From positions 1 to 64,000 of the forward strand of contig JARGSG010000075.1 of the NCBI GenBank assembly GCA_030374805.1: a stretch of DNA of 64,000 bases. Reading direction: 5' to 3'. The position numbers and the translations under genes are program-made. The DNA comes from Gracilaria gracilis. Lineage: Eukaryota > Rhodophyta > Florideophyceae > Gracilariales > Gracilariaceae. Of this stretch, positions 1 to 12,042 are shown one piece after another (within the stretch, counting starts at the first letter, position 1; each line of letters starts with the position of its first letter). Below the pieces are notes generated by a model, which saw only the letters and a program-made list of their open reading frames with translations, was not told the DNA's origin and searched no databases.

Positions 1-3000
1 GCTCTGAGAGACACTAAACAACGCCCGGCGAAACGGAAACCGATTACTCGGTGCGCCTGAATAAGGCCTTCCACCGATGTGGCAATGTTTATCCGCTCAA
101 GAGCGTTGTACCATGTTCGTTGATGGACTAGACCCGCTATACGGACCCTAGTGGCCCGTCGCCGTGAAGAAAACCGTAAGACTACGTACTTGGAACTGGT
201 GCAGTATGCACGCGCCGAAGGCGATGCACTACGAGCACGAGTCCCGGTACCCGGTTGAAGTCCGCTAAAGCGTTGATGTTGGAATCGGGAACCCCGTCGG
301 CATCAATGCTGGCTGAGGCACACTCCAATAAAGAGTATGATCAGATGCACTTTGCCCGTAGCGACGTGCTTTCAATCCCGACAACGGAGCTTCCCTCAAC
401 CACGGATGCCTCGTTTCAAACGGCTCCGGACGGTACACTGCTGTATGCAGATTCGAACCGAGTTCGACCGCCTCGACTGTCATATGAGAACGGTGGAACC
501 CGGGCTTCACGGCCTGGCTGGCAAGCTTCCCGCCCAGCGGTGCGATTCTCGAATACTCGGAACGTCAATGCCATTGTTGGATTGATCTGTCACCTCTGCT
601 ATACGCGAGGGCATACTTCTCCGCAGTGCGTTTTAACCATGCGTGAGTGGGCACAAGTCATTGCCAACTACGAATCCCTCTCACCTGAGGAGAAGGCTTC
701 CGTTCCGATGGCATCGTACATCCGCGCGAAGATGGATATTCCACGCACAATTGCGGCTCCGATTGCCCAGAACATGGTGACCTCTCACCCCCGTACCCCT
801 CTCGAGGGAAATTCAACCGCTACTGCGGACGCTTCTGCCACTGGTGTCCAGGCATCAATGGTTCAGAACACTGAGCACACGCCTCAGGCGGAATCTGCTC
901 AGAAAAACTAATTGTGGGAGTCTCCTCTCTTGGAGAGGCGCCCTCAGAGTTGAGGCTGAAGGCGCCCGAGGCGTCCCTGCCTCGATCCCAGGTCCGAATC
1001 CTCTCGAGGAAACAGGCCGTCGAAGACGTGAACTCAGAACACCTTGGTGTTCTTCGTCGACCGTGGATACGGGTAAGAAATAACCGGTTCCCGGATAGAG
1101 TTATGGTGATGGCCAAACGCAATTACAAGGTCTATGCCGACCTTGGCCTTTCACCCCAGTTTATAGTGCGTTATCTCACTGTATTAGATACAGGCGCAGG
1201 TCCGAACTTCATTGTTGAGACAGCATTGCCACCCGCCTTGCTGTCACACATTCGCCGTGGCGACATTCCTGACGTCGCTGACGCGAATAACAACCCGTTG
1301 TCAACGGTAGGATACATCGAGTTGGTAATCCGCTTGGGCTCATGCGTGGTGAAGCTCGACTTTGTCGTTTGTCGGTCACTTGCCGCCCCAGTCATTTTGG
1401 TTGTGACTTTTGCGACCGCTTTGTCGATGCCATTAGGCCCCACCAGAGGCGTGTTGAAATGGAAGATGGTTCGTCCGTGCCGATTGTTCGTCGTCCTTTG
1501 AGGCATGCCTCCAAGAAGCACGTGCCTCTACCTGCGGCGCAGGAAGCACCACCGAGTTCTCGGGAATCTACGAAGCTTCGTGTTGCCTCCGCGACACGCG
1601 TGCCTCCAGAGTCTCAAGTCTGGGTACAGGTGAATTCCCGTTAACACGGTTTACGAATCGTCCAGCCATTGCCGTCGTTGTATGATAAATACTCTCTTGC
1701 CATTGCTAATGGAGTGGTCCAGGTGGAACCGGATAATCCGTTTTACGCGTTGATAGCCAATCTAGGCAAAACAACCCAGTATCTGGTGAAAAACCAAGTG
1801 ATTGGCTCGGTCATGCCGCATCCAACTGCGTTGGTACCGACGAAGATGACTGCTGCCGATGTGCTCGGAATCGTTCACTCTAAGGAGGGGGAGGAGTCCG
1901 AATCTCATTCGTCTCCGTCGCCGAGTCTCTCGAGTCAGCAGCCTGTTAAGACAGAGAAGACACGCGTTCCAACGAGTTACGACCAATTGGACCCAGTGAG
2001 GGAATTGGAAGAACTCGACCTCGGACATGTTCCAGAGGACACACCGCAAACGATCTGCGCGATATGCTTCGTGAATTCACCACAATGTGGGATGGTTCTC
2101 TCGGAGAAATAAATACCCACGGAACACCGGATTGATCTCCTTCCCAACTCTCGGCCAGTAGCCCAACATCCGTACAGGGCGGGGCCCAAGGCCAGAGAAG
2201 AAGAGCAATTTCAGGTGGACAAGATGCTCCGTGCAGGAGTTATAGAACCGGCACATTCGCCGTGGGCATCACCAGTGGTACTGGCTCCGAAACCGGATGG
2301 TTCCTGGCGCTTCTGTATCGATTATCGTCGTCTAAACGCTCTTACCGTCAAGGACGTGTACCCTATTCCACGGATGGATGAATACATCGATTCTCTCGGA
2401 AATGCTACCGTATTCACGGCATTGGATGCTAACTGGGGATACTGGCAGGTTGCAGTGAGAAAGGAGGATCAGGACAAGACAGCGTTTGTCTGCCACTCTG
2501 GCCTCTACCGTTTTAAACGGATGCCCTTTGGTTTAACCAATGCTCCCGCTACTTTTCAGCGTGCTATTGATATCCTACTGGCCCGCTTCAAGCGGCGTAC
2601 TTGTCTCGTCTACCTTGACGACGTCATTGTATTCTCAGATAATCTGGATGATCACCTCACGCATGTGAGAGACATAATGGCCACGTTACGGGGACGCCGG
2701 AGTGACACTCAAGCTGAGGAAATGCGAATTCTTCACGGATACCAGTCAAGTATCTGGGTCACATAATCCGTCCAGGACGTGTCATGATCGAGGAAGCTCG
2801 CGTGAAGTCGCTGAAACAGGCCACTGAACCGACTACCCAGACCGAACTGAGATCCGTTCTAGGATTAGTCAACGTCTATAGACGGTTTATTCCCAACTTC
2901 GCGGACATTGCGGCACCTCTCAACGCGCTCCTGCGGAAGGGTGAACCGCCTAAGTTGGACCCATTCACGTCTACTGAGACGGAAGCCTTTAACTCTCTCA

Positions 3001-6000
3001 AAGAGGCTGTAACCACGGCACCAGTATTGTCACTACCGAAACCAGGACTTTCATATACCGTGGACACGGACTCTAGTGACTATCAGGTAGGCTGCGCCTT
3101 ATTTCAAACCACCCCAGAGGGGGAACGCAAGCCAATTGGGTACTGGTCCCGTTCGTTGAACGTGCATGAGAAGAATTACTCCGTCTCGGAGAAGGAATGT
3201 CTTGCAGTAGTGTGGGCATTATGCACACTACGCCCCTACCTCATGGGTGCTCATTTCACCGTTTACACGGATCACTCATCATTGAGATGGCTACTCTCCA
3301 TATCGGAGCCTTCAGGCCGCTTAATGCGTTGGAGACTGCGTCTTGCAGAGTTCGACTTCGACGTCACCTACAAGAAGGGCGCCAACAATACACAAGCCGA
3401 CGCCCTTTCTCGCCTACCCACCACAGGGGAAGCGTTAGCCGTCGATGACGAGGAAATACCCTGCTTTGCAGTGGACGACTACACCGCAGGTGAACTGGAG
3501 GATATCGAAGAGGAATGGCCAGACGAACTGGATTTTGACCAGGAACTGGACGACCTACTCGCTGTCAGCGAAAGTGCGAACCCCCTACCAGGGAACTTCG
3601 TACCCGTCACAACGGAGGATATGGTTAGGGAACAGTTCAGCGATCCCTACTGCACGAAGATTCGGGCGCAACTCAATGGAGGAGCTGATCTCCCCTTTCG
3701 GGTGAATGATATTGGATACCTCGTTCGCACGGTAACTGGAAACCCACAAATAGTGGTGCCACACGCCCTATAATCTCGGGTGTTACACATATCACACTAT
3801 GCCAAACTTAGTGGCCAGGTCGGAGGACGGAAACTGTACCTTACATTGCGAAGGAAATTCTAGTGGCCAGCAATGGCTGTGGATTGCTACGCAACTGTGC
3901 GGTTCTGCACCGAGTGTGCTCGGAATCGCGTCAAGCTTCGCAGCCATGCGACGAAGTTGAAGCTCTTCCCTGCAAGGGCGCCCCTGGAATTCGTAGCCAT
4001 CGATATTTTGGGACCGTTCCTCGCTACTAAGCGGCGTAACAAATTTTTACTCGTGATCACGGATCGTTTCTCGAAGCTCGTTCGTACCGTACCCTTACGG
4101 AGAATCACGTCATTGACGGTGGCGCAAGCATTCGTCACCCATTGGGCATTCGTCCTACGGTCCACCGGTGAATCTACTCTCCGACAACGGGAAACAGTTT
4201 GCCTCCCGGTTCTTCGGGGATGTATGCAGAATTCTGGATGTCAAGAATCTCTTCACGACCACCTACCACCCCCAGTGTAATGGGCAGGCTGAACGGTTTA
4301 ACCGGACGCTGTTAGCAGCACTGCGTTCATACGTAGCCGATCACCCCACCACGTGGGACCTGTTCACCGATGCGCTGACATTCGCATACAACACTCAGGT
4401 ACACCGTACTACGGGATTAACTCCATTTGAATTGGTTCTGTCTCGCACCCCACCGCCCGTGGCGCTCGAAGCACAGCCAACGCTGGATCAATTTCCTTCG
4501 ACGAAGGGATACAGGGAAACCTGGAAGACATGGCTTACCAAGCTGTTCCCAGCAGCACAACGGTCAATGGCCCGGTCACAAGCCGCGTATAAGCGTGATT
4601 TCGATCAGCGAGCCCCTCGAAGACCACCCGCCCTTAAAGAAGGGGACTATGTGTTCATCCGTAAGGAGTATTGGAACCCAGGCAAAGAGAAACGCCACAA
4701 GCTCTCACCCGTCGCCGACGGTCCTCTCAAAGCAGTTGCTGTGGAATCCGACACTGTCGTAGTGGAGATGGGTCAGCAACACGAACGCATTTCCCGCGAT
4801 CGCGTGGTTTTTTGCACCCCCGCCCGCGGGAAACGACCCATCAAGTGGACATTCTACCGCAGAAGCGGAAACGAACACTACGGACACACCGGACCCACCC
4901 CCGATCAACCGCCCTAGGGGAAGTACCACACCCAAGTAGGGGACTCTCAGATTTGCCGATGTTATCGGACTCTACGCGCCCCTGGCGCTTCGCTGTCTGA
5001 AGCCCCGCCGCCTGGCGTAGTTATTCGCCGCCTTGGCGCGTTGACACCCACTCCCCATGTCGCGTCATCTAAGGAGGGGGAGGGACTCGTTAATCGTCAT
5101 GCTTCCGCGCTGTCGCGTGAGGAACACCATGTGGCACGGAAGAGAGACACCGCTAATGCGCAATCAAAGCCCTCTCGGGAGCCCGGCGTCTCGTCAAGGT
5201 CGCCCGCGCATCAACGCAGAAGCGGAATCGGTCACCAGACACTACCGCCGTGCGGGGACAGGACCGAGGAGACTCAGTCGTTACCGGCGAAGCCGTTGCC
5301 TACGCCGCATAGGCGCGCCTGGAGTGACTACGTCGCATAACGGAGTGGAAATACCGCCTAAGGCGCCGTTGAGCTCGCACGTCCAAGACGGAGAGAAGAG
5401 TCGTCGGAGACTAAGTCGCCCAACACGCCTGAGGCAGGCCACACCGCGGACACGTCGCTAAATGCCCAGCAGGGAAGTGCCAACCGTAGCACACGGACTA
5501 CACCTGTAAGGGAGATCAGCTCAGCGAGCGAACCACGTCGACAAACCGAGCTGACACCTCCCGTGCATACGGAGGCGGAACACGCCACGGCGCAGACCAC
5601 TGAAGGCCACCCGTTGACAACGTCACGTACCACCACGGCGAGGCCGGTTCAATCAGGGTTACGGTTGACGCGAGCGCGTTCGGCGCCACACAAAACTCCG
5701 TCGAAACGGTTGCTACCACGCAAACTTGCGGTACGCCCACCTGGGACTCCCGCGGGAGAAGGAACTCTACGGGAACAAGGAAACGGGAACACCGACACCG
5801 CGAGACGCGTGACCACCGACCCAAGTAGGGGACCACACCGCGAAGATACAGTTCCACCAACCTTGTTGGACACACCTCGGTCTAACCGGAACACCGACGC
5901 AGTGCCACACACGGTGAAGCCACCGGAGAGCTCTCCGAAGCAGGATGTCGTAATCACACGGCAAGGCCGGGAAGTCTTCCGACAGGAGTTCGTAGTCGAC

Positions 6001-7432
6001 CACATAGTGGAACACTCATATCACCCGTTGGGGTACATACAGTATCTCGTACGTTGGTACGGCTACGGACCTGAGGCTGACTCGGATGAGCCAATCGAGC
6101 ATCTCCAACGATCGAAAGTGGTGCAGTACCATCGGCGTACTCTCACGGGTCTCCCGGCGACAATTGTCAACGCCCAAGTGGGATAACACGCCCCGAAGGG
6201 GAAGAAGCTATCTCACATAGAAGGAAGTGGATGAAGATGAAGTGGATATTTGTTTTTGTGATCGGAGTCCGACTTGTGTCGTATTCGGTCGCCCAAGTTT
6301 TGTTTTCGGATTAATTATCCTGAGGGGTTCCCTCCTAGCTCGCTGGTTCACTGTTCTCATCATGACCACGTGTGCATGGGTTTTCCCTCCAGAAGGGTGC
6401 GCTGTTTCCGTGCGCATCACGTTGATTTACCGGTGAGAATACCGTTTGTCTTGTACACGCCCCTGGCGGAAATGTTCAGTCGCCTATGTTCAACCATGTT
6501 TGTCACCGCCTATTGCGAAGTACTTCGGTGTTTACACGCTCTTGCGGTTTTCACAGTATCCGCATAATGCGTTGGCATTGATTCCCAGTCGTTTCTGGTA
6601 ATGGTTCTCGATTCCCGATCGCGGGTATCTTGCTGCTACAGTGTTTTCTGGAGGCCTTCTGCGCAATACCCGTAACTCGGTGGGTTTCAATTCGTTTCCT
6701 TAACGGGCCGTTACCAGGTTATTCTGGGTCTCTATAAACTGTCTGGCGAAGACGGAACTCAATTATCTCGAAGAACTTCGGAGTTATGGCGCCATTTCAG
6801 TTCGGGATTCTATTTTTAGACTGCACTTCGGTGAACTGAAATGGACCGCGCTTTCCCATTCAATGGTGTTCAATCCTAACAATCTTGGTCTTACATGAAA
6901 GCTCTGGGTTTCAGGAGTTCTACACTGTCTCAGGTTTGTTCACAGCTGCGCTGGTTCGAACGATATCCGACTTTCAAAATTCGGGACTGTAACCCACCCC
7001 GATTTTGTGCTGCAGAATGGAGGGAACCGCTTCAAGCGTGAAGACTTCGATCTCAAAACGAGCTGCGCACCTTTTCAGGGCTATATACCGCGTATCCGCG
7101 TGATGGAAATGGTTCGTCTACTTGGCTGGGTGTCGCAAGGCCTCATATCGAGGAATACTCGAAGAAATTTTCGAACCACCTCTGTGGAGCGTCCCAGACT
7201 CGAATCCCTTATCCCACACTGTGGTTCATGGACCTGGAAACAGGAAGCGGACCGCGAGAGCGAGTTGAAGACTGTTGTGAACAGGGTTGATCGTCGCTGG
7301 AGCGAGGTTTGCACTTTGGAGTGGTAGTGACTTGGTCTTCGCGAGGCGAGATGGAATCCGAAGACTTCGGGGATGCGCTTTTATGCCCACGGTTGGGAGT
7401 TCGACCCGCCATCGCGACGGCGTGGCTCACTC

Positions 7433-7447
7433 TTAAGGAGGGGGATA
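7433..7447 (+). promoter_or_regulatory. Polypurine tract of Gypsy element A
   Basis: A purine run (TTAAGGAGGGGGATA) sits directly before the TG that starts the LTR. In LTR elements this tract primes plus-strand DNA synthesis. Its position fixes the proposed LTR start. Confidence 0.6.
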
Positions 7448-8298
7448 TGAAGGACAACACTCCTTGGAGGCGATTTGAGGTACTTAGTTAATTTCCGCAT
7501 CATGCGATAGTAGATATATATGAGCTACACCGCTATTAGCGTGTCGCCTCGCTGAGGTAATTTCCACACATGTACACGTGGATTGCACGGCTCGAGGCGC
7601 CGCTTAGCGGGTGTGACTAGCACACGTGTAGCACGGATATGCCGGAGGCAGTGCACCCAGCATTGCTGTATTTACTCAGATATTTTATAGATTTTTTTAC
7701 CCGGCGCACCCACTGTCAGTGGTGCGCCGAGCTCAGTACTTAGAGGGTTGAGCATCGCTCCCCCAAGTAAATCGCCCCTTGCTAAGCAAGGGCTTCTGGC
7801 TCTAACTATCACGCCTTCGCGGACTGTTCACCTCCAAGTGGAGTGACGACCGCGTTGTTCACGTATAGTTACCCACCCTTGTGGCGCTCAGAGTATAACC
7901 ACTATTTGTGTGTCTCGTTCCGACCTATTGTCGTATACTCGCCCCTGTATTGGGTTTGCTTTACTCTCTCTTTTTCTCCCACTCTGGTGGTTTGCTTTCT
8001 CCCCTTTTTTGGGTTTGCCTTTTTGCCCTGTTCGCAGTGGCCCGTTTCCGACACCTTGTCGTTGCCGTGCTACTCTCTTTCGAGGACTCATCTCGTGACC
8101 GTGTGAACACGTGGATCTCTACCGACCACTAATCAGCCTAACGCTCCGACGCTTGTCGTGACGGTTTGACCTCGGATTTACACCCGGCTTAGCTGTGTCA
8201 TTCCCGGAGTGCTCCGTTCGCTGTGCTGCCCTGTCGAGGGGAAGATTCCGAACGTCTTCGTGAGCTTGCGCTTTTCCCGCCAAAGGCGTTGCTCCACA
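7448..8298 (+). repeat. 3' LTR of Gypsy element A
   Basis: The stretch starts with TG directly after a polypurine tract and ends with CA (CTCCACA). Its 851 bases match the 852-853 base LTRs of the second Gypsy element in this window, which end in a similar CCCCACA. It has AT-rich TATA-like sequence (about 7510-7520 and 7670-7690) followed by a pyrimidine-rich half, as in the other LTR. The partner LTR is outside the window, so the ends are inferred rather than proven by a repeat pair. Confidence 0.65.
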
Positions 8299-9347
8299 GT
8301 TAACGCCAAAGTTGTCGATTTTACCGTGCAACATGGGCATGGGGAATTGAACAACTTTCCACAATCTAACAGTGTAGGCCCTACGAATAATCTGTCAGAC
8401 GCCCCAATCTAAATGAGTTGAAAAGGTTTACTATTTTTGTGTAGTTTAGTACTGGGTTACATTCTCTGAAAGAGCACGACAGGCTTAAATGGCCCCGATT
8501 TGCAGAATTTTGAGTTTCTAGAAATATAACGGTTTTACCGCTGTCCCCGGAATAAGCTGACTTCAGCCTAACCCAAACTAGAGTGAAGCTGAACGTCACC
8601 TCATGTACCCGATGTGTCAGACTTCAACACTGAAATGTTCGACTACAATTCAGCATGCTGCACGAAGGATACAGACCAAGCATCCAAACTTCTCGCCACG
8701 AAGATAGTTTTTCTATTTAGGTAATAATTAGCGGACACTCGTGCTTAACACCACTGAAGAATTGTGAGCGTCGTACACAAGTCTGTCTTTTCGGACCAAG
8801 ACCTAGATTGGCCAGAAAAAAAATGAGAAATGCTCACATATGTATCAAAGACTGGCTCGCCTTTTATTATTCAAAATGGTTGTGAGACCCTTAGAAAGAG
8901 TGTTTCCTATCCATTTCAGTCACACCACATATATGCACCAGAAGAATCCAATGGAGTGAACAAAGCTTATTTGACGGACTCCCTCGTGTAAACGTCTCCC
9001 GTTTCATTCCTCTCGGCGCTTGAAGGGCATAGCTTCAACTTCAAAGTCCGGACGAGACGACGGGAACCCCCAAATTATCACAGCCTTCTCTTCTTACGCT
9101 TGAAGCAGCTGCTGGCAATGGCGTTGGGTGCAATCTGCTTTCTCCTGGCCATTATAACGCCCGGGTTCTGGCACTCTTCCCTGATATCCTGCAGCGCTTC
9201 GAGCTCGTCGGCGTCAAACGATTTCTTGCAATAGCAGTCGTAGCATTTGTGTTGAATCACTATTGGCCAAGATCTACCAGAGTTGCTGACCTTGTAAACA
9301 CGATGACGATTCATTGCAAAAACTTTATATCACATGAAATATGCGTA
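8299..9347. other. Intergenic stretch between two retroelements, with one small ORF
   Basis: No gene is recognised. The only notable reading frame is a minus-strand ORF at 9078-9314 (78 codons). It has a small cysteine cluster (CYDCYC) and a basic C-terminus (KRKKRRL). It lies directly beside the end of the YR retrotransposon and could be an exon remnant of a gene hit by that insertion. I see no homology and no splice evidence. Confidence 0.3.
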
Positions 9348-9490
9348 ATTATTCATCGCAAAGCTATCGCTTCGCGGCGTAAGATCTTTAATGTCTGGGT
9401 ACTGGGTGGTGCAGACGGCCATGTCTTAGCACCGTGCAGTTAAGCACAACTTAAAGCACACAGTACTCTCGACAGGAGATGTACTGTTCC
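9348..9490 (-). repeat. Split direct repeat B2, outer 3' end of the YR element
   Basis: These 143 bases match 9679-9821 with about two mismatches. On the minus strand this is the last unit of the B1-A2-B2 block and marks the 3' end of the element. Confidence 0.85.
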
Positions 9491-9510
9491 AGGGTAGGGT
9501 GGGTGGGTTT

Positions 9511-9679
9511 TCAGTAAAGCGAGCGGGGCGCAAGTTGATGGAAACAACTAAGGTCGTCTTGGTGAACAACGCAGCAGGACAAACACCAAGATGGCCTGCG
9601 TCGCTGAAGAGCATCTTGCGCCACGCCGCTTCTAGAATTAGCTCTAATAAATCCACTTCTGCGGGCCCTCGAAAATATA
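9511..9679 (-). repeat. Split direct repeat A2 of the YR element
   Basis: These 169 bases match 25005-25173 with one visible mismatch, across 15 kb. The unit lies between the two B copies, as expected for the internal A copy of a PAT/Ngaro-type element. Confidence 0.87.
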
Positions 9680-9821
9680 TTATTCATCGCAAAGCTATCG
9701 CTTCGCGGCGTAAGATCTTTAATGTCTGGGTACTGGGTGGTGCAGACGGCCATGTCTTAGCACCGTGCAGTGAAGCACAACTTAAAGCACACAGTACTCT
9801 CGACAGGAGATCTACTGTTCC
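9679..9821 (-). repeat. Split direct repeat B1 of the YR element
   Basis: This is the second copy of the 143-base B unit. It abuts A2 and lies about 70 bases past the end of the RT-RNase H reading frame on the minus strand. Confidence 0.85.
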
Positions 9822-9889
9822 CATCCCGTGATCGACGAAAGATATTGAGGCGATGCTCTTACAGAGAGAGTCTTTGACACGGCTCTCTC

Positions 9890-11764
9890 TTATGGCCGAG
9901 ATGGTTCATCGGCGGCGTTCATTTCCGACGGAATGTGCACGAAAGACACACGTATCCCGACTGCAAGGCATAATGATCCAAATCGACGGCAGCGGAGAAG
10001 AAGCGGAATAGACGAGGACCTTCCTTTTCTCAGGGCTCCAAGAGTGACCATTGAGTCTGTGAAGAATATTAACCGGCATCGATTAAGGCCATGATGGATG
10101 AGCCAGTTCAGAGCTAGAACTGCGGTGGCTGTCTCGAGGCAATTAATATGTTCGGGCTTGTTCCATTTGTGTACGATCGCCGTACTCCAGGAGAGAGATT
10201 TGTAAATTCTGCGAACCTCTTCTGTGTTCCTCATGAATTCGATGCTTTGCGAATTGGGGTTTTGTGCCAGTGCCTGTGATAGTCGCCAGAGTTCTGTAGC
10301 GAGATGAATGGGTACAATTGAGAGTAGGACAGCACCTGCGGTAGGCGACGCATCGAAGGTGACAATAATGTTCGAAATAGGTAACCTGACATCTACGACC
10401 GCCATCGGCAGAAGAGTGCACAATAGAGATATCTCTTTCTTGTCCTGTTCCGATAGAGTAATATGCCCACTCTCAAGGCGAGAAGAGTGTCTATAAACAG
10501 CGTTGAAACATGACAAGAGGGGTCGGTTAATCAAGGAAGGCCATATGAGTTTCCCAAGAATAGACTGCCATTCATGGTGGTTGATCGTGCTCGATCGAAA
10601 TAGTTCTTGCAAAGAACAGTGCAGTCTGTCCGTTTTGCGTCGGATAGGGAAGACGAGGCTATCCTGCAAGTTCGAGATACAGCCGATGAAGGGGAGGTTC
10701 TGTCGCACGACGCTGTCGAAAGGACACGATTTGCTTGGTTTGATCGGTAAATTCGCTGCGGAGAGTACTGTTCTCAAGATCTTATAGAGAAAGAGTAGTG
10801 CTTGCGGGGTCCAATTACAGACGACAATACCGATGTCATCGATAATATGGAGCAGCAGGGATAGTTTTTCGCTGACGACAAACGGAGCATTCTCCCGGCA
10901 GAAAGGCAGTAGGCGTAAGGCAGCGCGAGGGGCAATGCGGGACTGGCGGAAGATATGAAATGACTCTTGTAGGAGGTGGCCTGCAAATGTATGACTGATA
11001 TAGACTGACCATTTAAACCCCATAGGCATTTTTGCCTGGCATGGTCGAAGCCACACTCCTTTTCCAATGGGCTTCCTGAGATATTGAGAGATTCTCGCGA
11101 TAAAAGAGGAAGATAAGTGGTCAGTGGTGACTTTCTGCAGTGGGAAAAGCCTTGAAAGCGTGGAGGGGAGCACAATATTATGAAACATATTGGCTACATC
11201 CAGGTAGATGGCTGACAGTTGCTGCGCGGGAAGGATGGACTGAAAGAGACTTGGATCGGGGAGAGAGGTATATGGTGGGTCGGGCAGAAGGAGATTTTGA
11301 ACGCGAGGCCAAGATATCAAACGGTCTTCTTGCGGTGATTTCGTGACAGCAAATAGCGTAAGTTGGATGACGTCCGCGAGTTGGGAGTAACGTTCGTCTT
11401 CCTTCGATTGGAGAGACCAGGTTAACATTCCAGAGTCGTGCATCCTTTCCAAGAGGTGGAGATAGTTCGACGGAGTAGCGTGGGTGCGAGGTTTCGGCAG
11501 TGAATTGCGGATTGAGAAGGCATTCTGGGCTTGGAAGAGAGTAGAATACAGAACCTCTTCAAACTTAGAGTGTTCTGGGCCAAGAAAGAGACGTCTAATA
11601 TCCTCGGGGACTCTAGACATCCAGTGATGCGAGGCTTCGGGAGGGGGGGATTGCCTAGAGGGTGGGAGCGAGAGACGGGATGGTTTGATTGGCTTGAAGA
11701 GGCCTCTTGAGAACCATTCGGACTTAGTTTTGTAAAGGTGGTCAAATGCTGGTGTAGAGAACAT
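9890..11764 (-). CDS. Reverse transcriptase-RNase H of the YR retrotransposon
   Basis: The open frame is 624 aa. The RT part has the catalytic aspartate motif YLDV at residues 187-190 and the IIDDI box at 307-311, in the IDD form typical of DIRS-order RTs rather than the Gypsy YLDD. RNase H begins with VTFDAS near 468 and continues with an FTDS motif near 570. A short SRP ending closes the protein, as in many DIRS-like RNase H domains. The enzyme copies the element RNA into DNA. The frame is the third gene on the minus strand, after recombinase and gag, and the 3' repeat block follows within 70 bases. Confidence 0.88.
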   Translation of the reverse strand: MFSTPAFDHLYKTKSEWFSRGLFKPIKPSRLSLPPSRQSPPPEASHHWMSRVPEDIRRLFLGPEHSKFEEVLYSTLFQAQNAFSIRNSLPKPRTHATPSNYLHLLERMHDSGMLTWSLQSKEDERYSQLADVIQLTLFAVTKSPQEDRLISWPRVQNLLLPDPPYTSLPDPSLFQSILPAQQLSAIYLDVANMFHNIVLPSTLSRLFPLQKVTTDHLSSSFIARISQYLRKPIGKGVWLRPCQAKMPMGFKWSVYISHTFAGHLLQESFHIFRQSRIAPRAALRLLPFCRENAPFVVSEKLSLLLHIIDDIGIVVCNWTPQALLFLYKILRTVLSAANLPIKPSKSCPFDSVVRQNLPFIGCISNLQDSLVFPIRRKTDRLHCSLQELFRSSTINHHEWQSILGKLIWPSLINRPLLSCFNAVYRHSSRLESGHITLSEQDKKEISLLCTLLPMAVVDVRLPISNIIVTFDASPTAGAVLLSIVPIHLATELWRLSQALAQNPNSQSIEFMRNTEEVRRIYKSLSWSTAIVHKWNKPEHINCLETATAVLALNWLIHHGLNRCRLIFFTDSMVTLGALRKGRSSSIPLLLRCRRFGSLCLAVGIRVSFVHIPSEMNAADEPSRP

Positions 11765-12042
11765 GTCAGGGAAGGCTCGGAAGATGTAATCGTGGATGGC
11801 TTCATCATGTTCGGAGATGGATCAGTGGGTGAGAAAATAAGATACACTGTCCAGGACATGTCGTTGTGCGTTGAGATGCGAGTGTATGGAGCGAGGATAT
11901 CGTTTTCGCTTCTTGCGCGGTTGGTTGGGTCCAAGAAAGAGATGAGTAAGCGATTCTATAACCGCAAGAGCTCTGGGACAATTAGACAGGAGAGAGTTCA
12001 CGCGAGGTATAGGGGATATGGGAATGAACGCAGTGGAGTTGT

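Larger units (their letters stand above)
1..8298 (+). mobile_element. Ty3/Gypsy chromovirus fossil A, 5' end outside the window
   Basis: The parts run in the usual Gypsy order. A gag-like region has a CCHC zinc knuckle (588-628, C-x2-C-x4-H-x4-C). An aspartic protease motif DTGAG lies near 1190. Reverse transcriptase spans about 2215-2760 with YLDD near 2615, RNase H about 3050-3420, integrase about 3870-4600, and a chromodomain about 5985-6150. A non-coding tail leads to a purine tract and a 3' LTR. A C-terminal chromodomain after the integrase defines chromoviruses; in that family it guides integration to chromatin. The reading frames are broken in several places, so this is a fossil. Its 5' LTR would lie left of the window, so its age cannot be read from LTR divergence. 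It is related to, but clearly distinct from, the Gypsy element at 13585-23607. The 6190-7447 stretch shows no recognisable gene. Confidence 0.9.
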